Below, in pieces: positions 9,186-17,027 of a DNA stretch of 64,000 bases (positions are counted from its first letter, which is position 1; each line of letters opens with the position of its first letter). The DNA comes from Phocaeicola massiliensis B84634 = Timone 84634 = DSM 17679 = JCM 13223. GTDB lineage: Bacteria > Bacteroidota > Bacteroidia > Bacteroidales > Bacteroidaceae. Below the pieces are notes generated by a model, which was given only the letters and a program-made list of their open reading frames with translations, was not told the origin of the DNA and did no database searches. The translations under genes and the position numbers were made by a program. The stretch covers positions 436,776 through 500,775 of the forward strand of contig NZ_KB905472.1 in assembly GCF_000382445.1 (NCBI RefSeq), in the 5' to 3' direction.

Positions 9186-10660
9186 TGGGAAATTATATGA
9201 AAATACAAAATCTGCTTTACTATACATTAATTATTTTTTTGTCAGGATGTACGCAATATCATCAGGCAGAAAGTATGAGTGACCGATTACCGTTAATTTA
9301 TCCGGATTATACGGATGTGACTTTCCCTATCAATATTGCACCTCCTAATTTTAGAATTCAGGAGGAAGGAGAGGCTTTCCAGACAGAATTAGGATGCGGA
9401 GAGGAAAATTATGACATTCTTATTCAGGATGACGAACCAATAGTCCGTATACCGGAAAGCGAGTGGAAGGTACTGTTGGAGAAAGCTGCCGGCAAAAAAA
9501 TATATGTCAGAATTACTATTAAGCAGCATGGCAAATGGGTACGTTATTCTGATATTCAGGATAGTATATCCGTTCATGCGATAGATCCTTTTTTAGCGTA
9601 CCGTCTGCTTTATCCCGGATATGAACTTTGGAATGAAATGGGAATTTATCAACGTGACCTGACAACGTATGAGCAGACTCCTATCGCTGAAAATAGAAAT
9701 TTTGGGAAGCAATGCATTAACTGTCATACGTTTAACCGAAATTCACCCGATACGATGATGGTTCATGTGCGTGGTAAACAGGGGGGCACTTTAATTTCCC
9801 TTAATGGTGAGATGGAAAAAGTCGACCCTAAGCCTGAAGAATACAGGCATGGAGCCACTTATCCTGCCTGGCATCCTTCCGGCAGATATATTGCATTTTC
9901 TGCCAATGAGATACAGCAGTTCTTCCATTCCTCAGGACAAAAGCCCATAGAAGTATCTGATTTGGCTGCCGATTTAATGATTTATGATGTACAGACTCAC
10001 GAAACATTTACTGATTCGTTAGTTTATGGTGAACAATATATGGAAACTTTTCCAACATGGAGTCCTGATGGAAAACAGATTTATTTCTGTCGTGCTGAAG
10101 GATATCGTCAAGGAATGTCTTTGGACAGTATCCGGTATGATTTATATCGTATACATTTTGACGCAGAACATTCCAAACTGCATACATTGGAATGTGTCTA
10201 TAAAGCATCAGCCCTTCGTAAGACTGTCTCTTTTCCGAGAATTTCACCGGATGGCAGGTTCCTTTTATTTACTCAGTCTGATTACGGCAATTTCTCCATC
10301 TGGCATCCTGAAAGTGATTTATATCTGCTTAATTTGGCTACAGGTAATATACGAAATATCGCGGAAATAAACAGTGACAATGTGGACAGTTTTCATACCT
10401 GGTCTTCAACAGGAAGATGGCTGGTCTTCAGCAGCAAACGTCTGGATGGGTTGTGGGCTCGTCCGTTTTTTGCGCATTTTGATCCCGAGACAGGACATTT
10501 TAGTAAGCCTTTCCTATTACCTCAGAAGGAGCCCGATTTTTATGATACCTTTACATATACCTATAACTTGCCGGAATTAATCAAGGCGCCTGTAAAGACT
10601 GGCAAAAAATTGTTGGAAACAATAGAAGAACCTATACATCGGGCTAAAGTCAAAAATTAA
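9185..10660 (+). CDS. TolB/PD40-type beta-propeller lipoprotein with a CxxCH haem motif
   Basis: The better start is the ATG at 9197 (MKIQNLLYYTLIIFLSGC), giving a lipoprotein signal with lipobox LSGC; the ATG at 9185 adds four residues. The C-terminal half has WD40-like/PD40 repeats (ATYPAWHPSGRYIAFSAN, FPTWSPDGKQIYFCRAE, FPRISPDGRFLLFTQSD, FHTWSSTGRWLVFSSKR), a TolB-like propeller. Just before it, at about residues 173-177 from 9197, is CINCH, a c-type haem attachment motif, within NFGKQCINCHTFNRNSPD. This combination suggests a surface or periplasmic mono-haem protein. It is coupled to the preceding membrane protein. Substrate and redox partner are unknown. Confidence 0.8.
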   Translation: MGNYMKIQNLLYYTLIIFLSGCTQYHQAESMSDRLPLIYPDYTDVTFPINIAPPNFRIQEEGEAFQTELGCGEENYDILIQDDEPIVRIPESEWKVLLEKAAGKKIYVRITIKQHGKWVRYSDIQDSISVHAIDPFLAYRLLYPGYELWNEMGIYQRDLTTYEQTPIAENRNFGKQCINCHTFNRNSPDTMMVHVRGKQGGTLISLNGEMEKVDPKPEEYRHGATYPAWHPSGRYIAFSANEIQQFFHSSGQKPIEVSDLAADLMIYDVQTHETFTDSLVYGEQYMETFPTWSPDGKQIYFCRAEGYRQGMSLDSIRYDLYRIHFDAEHSKLHTLECVYKASALRKTVSFPRISPDGRFLLFTQSDYGNFSIWHPESDLYLLNLATGNIRNIAEINSDNVDSFHTWSSTGRWLVFSSKRLDGLWARPFFAHFDPETGHFSKPFLLPQKEPDFYDTFTYTYNLPELIKAPVKTGKKLLETIEEPIHRAKVKN

Positions 10661-10825
10661 CAGTTCTATTTGAAGAAAGCATATAAAATATTATCTTAAT
10701 AAGAGTATGGGTTGGTTAATATTGCGCTAATGAAAACAAATAGCTAATAATCAACCCATTACTATTGATTTAGAGCGTCCGAACGAGTAATGTACATAAA
10801 GTACAGAGCATGGAAAAACAAATAA

Positions 10826-11254
10826 AAAAAGCAGTCGGGACAAGCTACAGGAGACTATCCCTGCATTCGGTATGCAGAAATATTGTTGATATATGCCGAA
10901 GCGCATACGCATACTGCCGGATTTGATTCTCAGACACAGGCAGCTCTTAATGAATTGCGTGATCGTTGTGGTATGCCTGATGTTCCGACCAGCTTAAGCA
11001 AGGAAGAAGGGTTGGAGCTGATTGCAAACGAACGTCGTATTGAGTTGGCGGCAGAAGGGTTTCGCAGTGACGATATGTATCGTTACAGTGATGAATATTG
11101 GAATAAACATATCAACAATGTAGAAATTGCAGCTCCTGATGGCGATAATATTATCACTATGAGTTGGAATCCCCGTATGCACTTGAGACCTATTCCTCAA
11201 ACTGCAATCGACTTGAATCCGCTTTTGGCTGATGACCAAAATCCCGGTTATTAA
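10826..11254 (+). pseudogene. SusD-like C-terminal remnant
   Basis: The open frame runs from just after a TAA at 10823-10825 and has no plausible start codon. From about 10850 it matches the last quarter of a SusD protein: CIRYAEILLIYAEAHTHT, LNELRDRCGMP, IANERRIELAAEGFRSDDMYRY, LRPIPQTAIDLNPLLADDQNPGY. The upstream three quarters, and any matching susC, are absent. The 184 bases between the propeller gene and this remnant hold only an imperfect TGGGTTG/CAACCCA inverted repeat and no gene. It is a deletion scar of a second susC/susD pair, distinct in sequence from the intact susD at 5991. Confidence 0.85.
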
Positions 11255-11299
11255 AATCCTATAAACGTTTTATATAATAGGGTTGATTATATAAATAAG

Positions 11300-11337
11300 A
11301 AAGCCGGCTGAATGATGAGAAATTCAGTCGGCTTTTT
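11300..11337. terminator. Bidirectional hairpin terminator between the susD remnant and prmA
   Basis: AAAGCCGGCTGAAT (11300-11313) pairs with ATTCAGTCGGCTTT (11322-11335), 13 of 14 bases, followed by a T-run on the plus strand and with A-rich sequence on the other side. It separates two converging genes. Confidence 0.75.
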
Positions 11338-11361
11338 AATTTTATCGGTATGTGCTGACTT

Positions 11362-12207
11362 TTATAGCATGATGAATTTCACAGCCGCCCAATTATTCTT
11401 TTCCCGGTAATGAATAAATTTCATTCCCAGGTTTTCCGCTTTCTCCCGGATGACAGGAATATCCTGTACATAGAATCCGCTCATGTAAAGCTCGGAACCG
11501 GCATGCATACAAGCTGCATATTGAGGCATATCCGCCAATAATATATTGCGGTTGATATTGGCGATAATGACATCAAAGGGCTTGCGTCCTTTTAATAAGG
11601 AGGCATCTCCCAATTCTACCGTAATATTATTAATCTGATTCAGAATAATATTGTCTTTGGAATTGTTTACACACCAGTCGTCAATGTCGATGGCGGTAAC
11701 GGGATTGGCTCCGCGCATGGATGCCAGGATAGCGAGGATAGAGGTACCGCATCCCATATCCAGTACAGATTTGTCTTTTAAATCGGCGTCCAGCAGTTCG
11801 CTGATGATGGAACTTGTCGTTTCGTGATGTCCTGTTCCGAAAGCCATTTGAGGGTTAATCAATATTTCGTACTCTGTTTTCGGAGTATCCTTGTGAAAAG
11901 TACTGTGAATGCAACAACGGTCACCGATAACGATAGGTTGGAAGAAATTCTTTTCCCATTCTTCATTCCAGTTTTTATCTTCGGCCTCTTTTACGGTATA
12001 TTCTACTTTTGCGTTAGGGATGGGAAATTCCGAAATCATTTCATCCAGTACTTCTTTATTGAACAAGGCTTGTTGGATGTAGGCTTGTATACCGCCTTCA
12101 CATTCCACAAAACTCTCAAATCCGATATCTCCTGCCAGTGCAGATACTACATCATTTACTGTTTCATTGCAGGGGTGAGTGGTAAAGGTTACTTCTAAAT
12201 ATTTCAT
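11362..12207 (-). CDS. prmA: Ribosomal protein L11 methyltransferase
   Basis: This 281-residue SAM-dependent enzyme trimethylates ribosomal protein L11. The N-terminal L11-recognition domain covers about residues 1-110. The Rossmann methyltransferase core follows with INPQMAFGTGHHETTSSII, SVLDMGCGTSILAILASMRGA (SAM-binding motif I), AIDIDDWCVNNSKDN and DVIIANINRNIL, the last being the PrmA-specific Asn-rich loop. Length and motif order are normal for Bacteroidetes PrmA. It is followed downstream by the bidirectional terminator, and the small glutaredoxin-like gene lies 11 bases upstream, so the two are probably co-transcribed. Confidence 0.95.
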   Translation of the reverse strand: MKYLEVTFTTHPCNETVNDVVSALAGDIGFESFVECEGGIQAYIQQALFNKEVLDEMISEFPIPNAKVEYTVKEAEDKNWNEEWEKNFFQPIVIGDRCCIHSTFHKDTPKTEYEILINPQMAFGTGHHETTSSIISELLDADLKDKSVLDMGCGTSILAILASMRGANPVTAIDIDDWCVNNSKDNIILNQINNITVELGDASLLKGRKPFDVIIANINRNILLADMPQYAACMHAGSELYMSGFYVQDIPVIREKAENLGMKFIHYREKNNWAAVKFIML

Positions 12208-12217
12208 ATGTCTTTGT

Positions 12218-12478
12218 TTATTCGATTACTTTACGGAGTAATGCTTCCATTTCATTTTTGAAAATTCCGGCTTCGTGTACTTTCACACCATCCACATAGA
12301 AAGTCGGGACATAGTAATAGTCGTATTGGTCGGCTATATCAGGATGTTGTGTTTCCTCTATCATTTCTATTTCTATCGGTTGGAATTCAGGGTACTCTTC
12401 TTTCAGCTCTTCGATGTAACGCAATGCCTTTTTGCAAAACGGACATCTTTCCTGATAAAATAATTTCACTGCTTTCAT
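12218..12478 (-). CDS. Small thioredoxin/glutaredoxin-fold protein (CPFC active site)
   Basis: This 86-residue protein starts at MKAVKLFYQERCPFC, with the redox motif C-P-F-C near residues 11-14. The cis-Pro region YYVPTFYVDGVKVHEAG is near residues 55-70. A longer frame reaching 12526 exists, but its extra 16 residues lie upstream of the natural thioredoxin-fold start and look non-native. The protein is likely a cytoplasmic thiol-disulfide oxidoreductase of glutaredoxin type; its substrate is unknown. It lies immediately upstream of prmA on the same strand. Confidence 0.85.
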   Translation of the reverse strand: MKAVKLFYQERCPFCKKALRYIEELKEEYPEFQPIEIEMIEETQHPDIADQYDYYYVPTFYVDGVKVHEAGIFKNEMEALLRKVIE

Positions 12479-12743
12479 GTGGTTGTTTGTTTTAAGTTTA
12501 TATACCCTTAAAAAGGGTAGTGGCAAAGATAGGGAGAAAAAATGAGAATAAGAGTAGAATAGGTGTTAATTGCTTTTCTCCTTATACTGTTCGGCATCTA
12601 TTTATCTTCTTCATTCCGGTCGGATATCAACAGGTAAACTTTGTTCCATGATACAGATTCCTCCGATATTGGTTTTGGGGGGAATATCCGGTTTATTGAA
12701 GAATATCTTCGAGTCAATTTGTTGTTTTCCGTCTTTTCTTTGC

Positions 12744-12751
12744 GTATCTTT
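12744..12751 (+). promoter_or_regulatory. Bacteroides -7 box for the HU-like gene
   Basis: TATCTTTG matches the TAnnTTTG -7 consensus. A TTG triplet lies 20 bases upstream. Transcription would start near 12757, so the palindrome array at 12765-12852 would form the 5' leader of the HU-like mRNA. The 200 bases before it (12530-12740) hold no gene that can be supported. Confidence 0.6.
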
Positions 12752-12764
12752 GTATGTTTGCAAA

Positions 12765-12852
12765 TGCTTAACCACGAAGGTGGTTAAGTCTGACCACAAG
12801 GGTGGTTAAAGTTAGTCACGTCCGTGGTGAAAGTTAACCACCTTCGTGGTTA
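12765..12852. repeat. Array of four 22-bp imperfect palindromes before an HU-like gene
   Basis: Four units lie head to tail with an exact 22-bp period: 12765-12786, 12787-12808, 12809-12830 and 12831-12852. Each is an imperfect palindrome with a CCAC...GTGG-type core (unit 1 contains TTAACCACGAAGGTGGTTAA). Unit 4 carries the exact reverse complement of that 20-mer, TTAACCACCTTCGTGGTTAA. In RNA each unit can form a stem of up to 8 bp with a four-base loop. The array lies between the -7 box and the ATG at 12890, so it can act as DNA operators on one helix face or as an RNA hairpin series. Confidence 0.9.
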
Positions 12853-12889
12853 AGGAATAATTGACTTTAACTAATAAAAGAAGAACAGT

Positions 12890-13513
12890 ATGGCAATACT
12901 ATTTGATTGGTATGAGAATCCCCAAAGCTCTGAACAACAGGGAGAAGAGAATGCGTTGCATCCGCGTCTCCGGCTGAATGGGAAGATGAGCACGGCCCAA
13001 CTCCGTGCCCGTATTCAGAAACGTTGTACGCTGACGGAGACGGACGTGATAGCCGTGCTTGATGCGCTGTCACACGCCATGGGCGAGGAATTGGCAGACG
13101 GCAAGCAGGTGCATTTGGACGGTATCGGGTTTTTTCGTCCCAACCTGGTGAGCACCGAGCCGGTGACGGAAAAGACGAAGTACAAGAATACGAAGGTAAA
13201 ACTGAAGGGGATTGTCTACCGACCCGACCAAGCTTTGTTGGATGAGGTGGGGAGGATAAAGGTGCAACGCACCAAGTTCCCTTTTCATTCGGCCAGACTG
13301 ACGGTTGGGGAAATAGATGCACTGCTGACGGAGTATTTCGTGACCCATGATTTTGTGCTGCGGAAGAGTTTCCAACTTCTTTGTGGTATGACACAAACCA
13401 CGGCCAACTCCCATTTACATCGCTTGTGCGAGGAGGGAAAGTTGGAAAATGCAGGACTTCCCAAACAACCGGTTTATAAGCCTGTGAATGGACATTATGT
13501 TGTGAATGACTGA
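12890..13513 (+). CDS. HU-like (HU_rel/HU-HIG family) DNA-binding protein
   Basis: This 207-residue protein has an HU/IHF-related fold in residues 30-120: TAQLRARIQKRCTLTETDVIAVLDALSHAMGEELADGKQVHLDGIGFFRPNL, then the arm region and a RTKFPFHSARLTV tail. Bacteroidetes carry many such divergent HU paralogues of unknown role. The C-terminal part (about 140-190, VTHDFVLRKSFQLLCGMTQTTANSHLHRLCEEGKLEN) resembles a winged-helix or HTH module, which would give sequence-specific binding. It is transcribed through the 22-bp palindrome array, an obvious candidate for autoregulation (inference). Local base composition is more GC-rich than its neighbours. Confidence 0.85.
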   Translation: MAILFDWYENPQSSEQQGEENALHPRLRLNGKMSTAQLRARIQKRCTLTETDVIAVLDALSHAMGEELADGKQVHLDGIGFFRPNLVSTEPVTEKTKYKNTKVKLKGIVYRPDQALLDEVGRIKVQRTKFPFHSARLTVGEIDALLTEYFVTHDFVLRKSFQLLCGMTQTTANSHLHRLCEEGKLENAGLPKQPVYKPVNGHYVVND

Positions 13514-13598
13514 TTCTTTGTATATTCATTATATTATAAGTATTTAATCGGTTTTTTAAGAAACGATTCCATGTTCTGCTGACAAAGGTAAAATAGGG

Positions 13599-13629
13599 AA
13601 ATCCCTACCAACTAATAGGGATTTTCTTT
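13599..13629 (+). terminator. Terminator after the HU-like gene
   Basis: AAATCCCTA (13599-13607) pairs perfectly with TAGGGATTT (13616-13624), followed by TTTCTTTG. A second TAGGG at 13594 could pair with the same CCCTA, giving two mutually exclusive hairpins. The T-tract overlaps the -33 box of the next promoter. Confidence 0.6.
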
Positions 13630-13659
13630 GTTATGGAGTAAAACCTCTGATTATCTTTG
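13627..13659 (+). promoter_or_regulatory. Promoter of the Gly/Trp and Ser/Arg-rich secreted protein
   Basis: TTTG (13627-13630) and TATCTTTG (13652-13659) are separated by 21 bases, a near-perfect Bacteroides -33/-7 pair. The ATG of the downstream gene is 45 bases after the -7 box. Confidence 0.75.
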
Positions 13660-13703
13660 TACCGGAAAAGGTAGATAAAATAACAAATAAACAAGTGACG
13701 AGT

Positions 13704-15128
13704 ATGAAAAAGATTGTATTGACTTCGCTTATGATGGTGTGCTTGCCTTTCCTGGCAGTGGCACAAAGCGTAGAAGACGACCTTTATTTCATCCCGAAAA
13801 AGAAAGCCGAAAAGAAGGAAGAGGTTAAGCAGGAGGTAAAGGTAGCAGTTCCGCAGAAGCAGAACAATACCACTGTCTATGCAGCTCCCGGTTCTACGGT
13901 TGTTGTGAAGGATGTAAAAGGCAATATGCGTGATGTGGATGAGTATAACCGTCGTTATACTTCACAGGATAATACGTTCTCGATGGAGAATGATACTTTA
14001 TATATCGAGGAAAAACCTTTGAATGAGAGAGGTGAATGGGTAAATGGTTTCGAAGGTTCTCAAGATGATTATGAATACGCTATGCGTATCGTTCGCTTCA
14101 GAAATCCCCGATATGCTATCCCTGTGAGCAGCCCGTTGTATTGGGATGTGGTTTACGGACTTCCCTCTTGGGATTGGAATGTGTATGATGACGGATTGTA
14201 TGCATACGTTTTCCCCACTTATACAAATAGATTATGGTGGGATTGGCGCTTTAACTATCTTTACGGACCCGGATGGAGCTTCAGCTGGGGATGGACTTCA
14301 CCATGGTATTATAGCAGTTGGTATCCCAATTATTGGTATGGCGGTTACTGGGGTGGCGGCTATTGGGGACACCATGCTTGGCATCATCACCATCATTATC
14401 CCGGCTATGGCTGGGGCGGCGGTTATTGGGGCGGCGGACATGGATGGTATGGTTCAAGTGCTCACCGTCCGGGCATTCATGCCGGCAGATATAACAACAA
14501 TTATAACTCATCACGCCCGAACCGTAATAATTACGTAAATAACTATGGCCGTACTAACAGCAGTTCCTATGTAGGACGCAGTGAAGGCGGACGCACCAGT
14601 TCAAGTAGTTATCGTTCGGCTGCTCGTAGAGGTTCCAGTTCGGGAAGAGTAGTTTCCGGTTCAAACAGTTCGAATTCGGTTCGTCCGGGAAGAACGACTT
14701 ATCGCTCTCGTACCGGAGAAAACATATCAGTCGGTCAGTCGGCAGGTTTACGTAATGAGAATGTTTACACTCGTCCCGAGGCAGGAAGAGGTTCTTCTTA
14801 CAACAGGCCAAGCAGCACTCGCAGCAGTGTTTCTGGTTCGTCTTCTTATCGGAGAAATTCTGACGGTACGGTAGGTCGCGGAGCATATCGCAGTAACAGT
14901 AACAGCAGTTCTTCTCGCGGTAATTCTTATTCACGGAGGGATTCTTACTCACGGCAGAATTCATCTTCTCGGAATAATATATCAACCTCCAGAAGTAACT
15001 CGTCATACCGTAGCAACAGCTCTTCGTCATCTTCACGCAGCAGCTATTCAAGCGGTGGAAGCAGTGTTTCACGAAGCTCCGGTGGCGGCGGTTCACGTTC
15101 AAGTGGCGGAGGCTCTCGCAGAAGATAA
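13704..15128 (+). CDS. Secreted low-complexity protein (Trp/Tyr/Gly-rich, then Ser/Arg/Asn-rich)
   Basis: ATG at 13704 (MKKIVLTSLMMVCLPFLAVAQ) gives a clear signal peptide; the GTG three codons earlier is unlikely to be the start. Residues 25-150 are a normal mixed domain with conserved-looking DDEYAMRIVRFRNPRYAIPVSSPLYWDVVYGLPSWDWNVYDDG. Residues about 170-255 are extremely rich in Trp, Tyr, Gly and His (for example YWGGGYWGHHAWHHHHHYPG). The last 200 residues are Ser/Arg/Asn/Gly repeats ending SRRR. No enzyme motif is seen. It may be an envelope or matrix protein. It is followed 49 bases later by a FadL-like porin gene and may share its transcript. Confidence 0.85.
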   Translation: MKKIVLTSLMMVCLPFLAVAQSVEDDLYFIPKKKAEKKEEVKQEVKVAVPQKQNNTTVYAAPGSTVVVKDVKGNMRDVDEYNRRYTSQDNTFSMENDTLYIEEKPLNERGEWVNGFEGSQDDYEYAMRIVRFRNPRYAIPVSSPLYWDVVYGLPSWDWNVYDDGLYAYVFPTYTNRLWWDWRFNYLYGPGWSFSWGWTSPWYYSSWYPNYWYGGYWGGGYWGHHAWHHHHHYPGYGWGGGYWGGGHGWYGSSAHRPGIHAGRYNNNYNSSRPNRNNYVNNYGRTNSSSYVGRSEGGRTSSSSYRSAARRGSSSGRVVSGSNSSNSVRPGRTTYRSRTGENISVGQSAGLRNENVYTRPEAGRGSSYNRPSSTRSSVSGSSSYRRNSDGTVGRGAYRSNSNSSSSRGNSYSRRDSYSRQNSSSRNNISTSRSNSSYRSNSSSSSSRSSYSSGGSSVSRSSGGGGSRSSGGGSRRR

Positions 15129-15177
15129 GAGTTAGAGATTAAACTAGACAGATGATAGAATTAAATAGACTTGGTAT

Positions 15178-16758
15178 ATGAAAAATAAAGTAATATTAAC
15201 CGCTTGTGCGTTGCTGGCAATGGCAACGGCAGGTGCACAAAATGCATACGATGCCGAGCGGTTGCTTGGTAATGATTTGAACGGAACAGCTCGTTTTGTG
15301 GGTATGGGTGGTGCAATGGGCGCTTTGGGCGGCGATATGTCTGTGATGGGCACGAACCCTGCTGGTATCGGCATCTATCGCAGCAATGATGTTGCATTGT
15401 CTTTCGGTTTTAATAATACGGCAGCGAAGAGTAATTTTTATGGCACATCGATGAAGGAAGACCGGACACGCGCTTCTTTCGACCAAATCGGTTTTGTATA
15501 TAGCAATAAGATTGGCAATAATACTTCTCTGCGTTTTGTGAATTTTGGGTTCAATTATCATAAGAGCAAGAATTTCAATCGTTTGTTCTCGATGGGAGGA
15601 ATATTGGATAACGGTCTCTCGCAGAGTATGCAATTGGCGGAACTGATGGACATAGGAATGGAAGGAGTAGGGGTTACCGGACCTGAATCGTTTCAGGATA
15701 AGATTATCCGTGTGGACAATCCTTATGCAAAATATTGGAATAAGTTGCCGGTGCTGGGAGTCTTGGGTGCCCAGACCGGTGTGGTGGACTGGCCGACCGG
15801 ACAGGATAGAGTAATGGGTTGGAATTGTTATAGCAATAATTTCTTCAGCAAGGAGACCGGCGGTATCAGTCAATATGATTTTAATGTATCTTTCAATATC
15901 GAAGATAGAGTGTACTTGGGAGCTACTCTGGGAGTATATGATGTCAGCTATAATCGTTTCTCTTCTTATACGGAAGATTTGAATGATGATTTCGGTAAAG
16001 AAAACGGTGGTTATACCTTGGATAATTATTATACTTTGGACGGAACCGGTATTGATTTGAAACTGGGTGTGATTGTCCGGCCTTTCGAAAGTTCGCCTTT
16101 CCGTTTGGGCTTTGCCGTACATACTCCCACATGGTATGATTTGAGAGAGAGCTATAATGCCAATTTATCTTCAAATATTGATTATTATGGAGAGGCGTAC
16201 AATCAGAATCTTGGTGATTTCTTGATTGGACGTGATTATGATTATCTCACTTATGATTATAATCTGACTACACCGTGGAAGTTTAATGTCAGCGCAGGTA
16301 CTACTGTCGGAGGTTTGGTAGCTATCGGAGCAGAATATGAATATCAGGATTATTCTTCCAGTAAATTGGAGGATGTGGATGGTTATCCGCTGGGCGACCA
16401 GTCAAGTGTGGACGATTATCTGAAAGGTGTTCACAATCTGCGTGTAGGTATGGAAACGCGTATTGTTCCCGAGTTTAGCATTCGTGCCGGATATAACTAC
16501 ACATCGGCAGCTTTTGCTAAGGATTCTTATAACGCACTGGCTTTGTATAGCACACATACCGATTATAACAATACGGAGTCAAAGAATACGTTTACTTTCG
16601 GTTTAGGTTATCGCGGAAGCGTGATATATGCCGATTTAGCTTATAAATATGATATGTATAAGTCTAAGTTTTATCCTTTTGATGATGTGGAGCTGAAAGC
16701 CGCACAGGTGGATAACTCACGTCATCAGTTGTTGTTCACTGTAGGAGCACGTTTTTAA
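15178..16758 (+). CDS. OmpP1/FadL-family outer-membrane transport protein
   Basis: This 526-residue beta-barrel protein has a signal peptide ending near ATAGAQ. The N-terminal motif NGTARFVGMGGAMGALGGDMSVMGTNPAGIGIYRSND is the FadL-like hatch start that is often annotated as haemin receptor in Bacteroides. Alternating hydrophobic strands follow to a terminal Phe (HQLLFTVGARF), the usual OMP C-terminal signature. FadL-type proteins pass hydrophobic compounds across the outer membrane; the ligand here is not known. A strong terminator lies about 40 bases after the stop. Confidence 0.85.
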   Translation: MKNKVILTACALLAMATAGAQNAYDAERLLGNDLNGTARFVGMGGAMGALGGDMSVMGTNPAGIGIYRSNDVALSFGFNNTAAKSNFYGTSMKEDRTRASFDQIGFVYSNKIGNNTSLRFVNFGFNYHKSKNFNRLFSMGGILDNGLSQSMQLAELMDIGMEGVGVTGPESFQDKIIRVDNPYAKYWNKLPVLGVLGAQTGVVDWPTGQDRVMGWNCYSNNFFSKETGGISQYDFNVSFNIEDRVYLGATLGVYDVSYNRFSSYTEDLNDDFGKENGGYTLDNYYTLDGTGIDLKLGVIVRPFESSPFRLGFAVHTPTWYDLRESYNANLSSNIDYYGEAYNQNLGDFLIGRDYDYLTYDYNLTTPWKFNVSAGTTVGGLVAIGAEYEYQDYSSSKLEDVDGYPLGDQSSVDDYLKGVHNLRVGMETRIVPEFSIRAGYNYTSAAFAKDSYNALALYSTHTDYNNTESKNTFTFGLGYRGSVIYADLAYKYDMYKSKFYPFDDVELKAAQVDNSRHQLLFTVGARF

Positions 16759-16797
16759 TGGATTTATTGTGAGTCTAATATAGTTAAATTTAATGCG

Positions 16798-16839
16798 AAT
16801 GTATCAGGAGCGAAGCTTGCTCTTGATACATTTTTTTTT
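16798..16839 (+). terminator. Rho-independent terminator after the FadL-like gene
   Basis: TGTATCAGGAGC (16800-16811) pairs with GCTCTTGATACA (16819-16830) across a 7-base loop, 11 of 12 bases plus a G-U pair, followed by nine T. The remaining 188 bases to the next gene hold nothing recognisable. Confidence 0.9.
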
Positions 16840-17027
16840 GTAGGATGTTGTGGCTAAAGGGAAAAGCTGTCTAATTCTTTTGTTGTTTTTGCATTATTGC
16901 TTTATATAATAAGATTGATTTCTGTGCAGTTTGCATTGAGGGGATTGCTTGAGAAAGATTTTGTAACGCAAGGGGATATATGATTGTTTCTTTGCTATTT
17001 GATTAAAAGAGGATTATTAACATGTCA

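Noticed and set aside
12765..12852. CRISPR array interpretation of the 22-bp repeats (also for 42873-42960)
   Set aside because: Units abut with no spacers, each unit is itself a palindrome, and no cas genes are present.
15196..16122. 308-codon antisense ORF within the FadL-like gene
   Set aside because: It is the shadow of a well-supported outer-membrane protein gene on the opposite strand.
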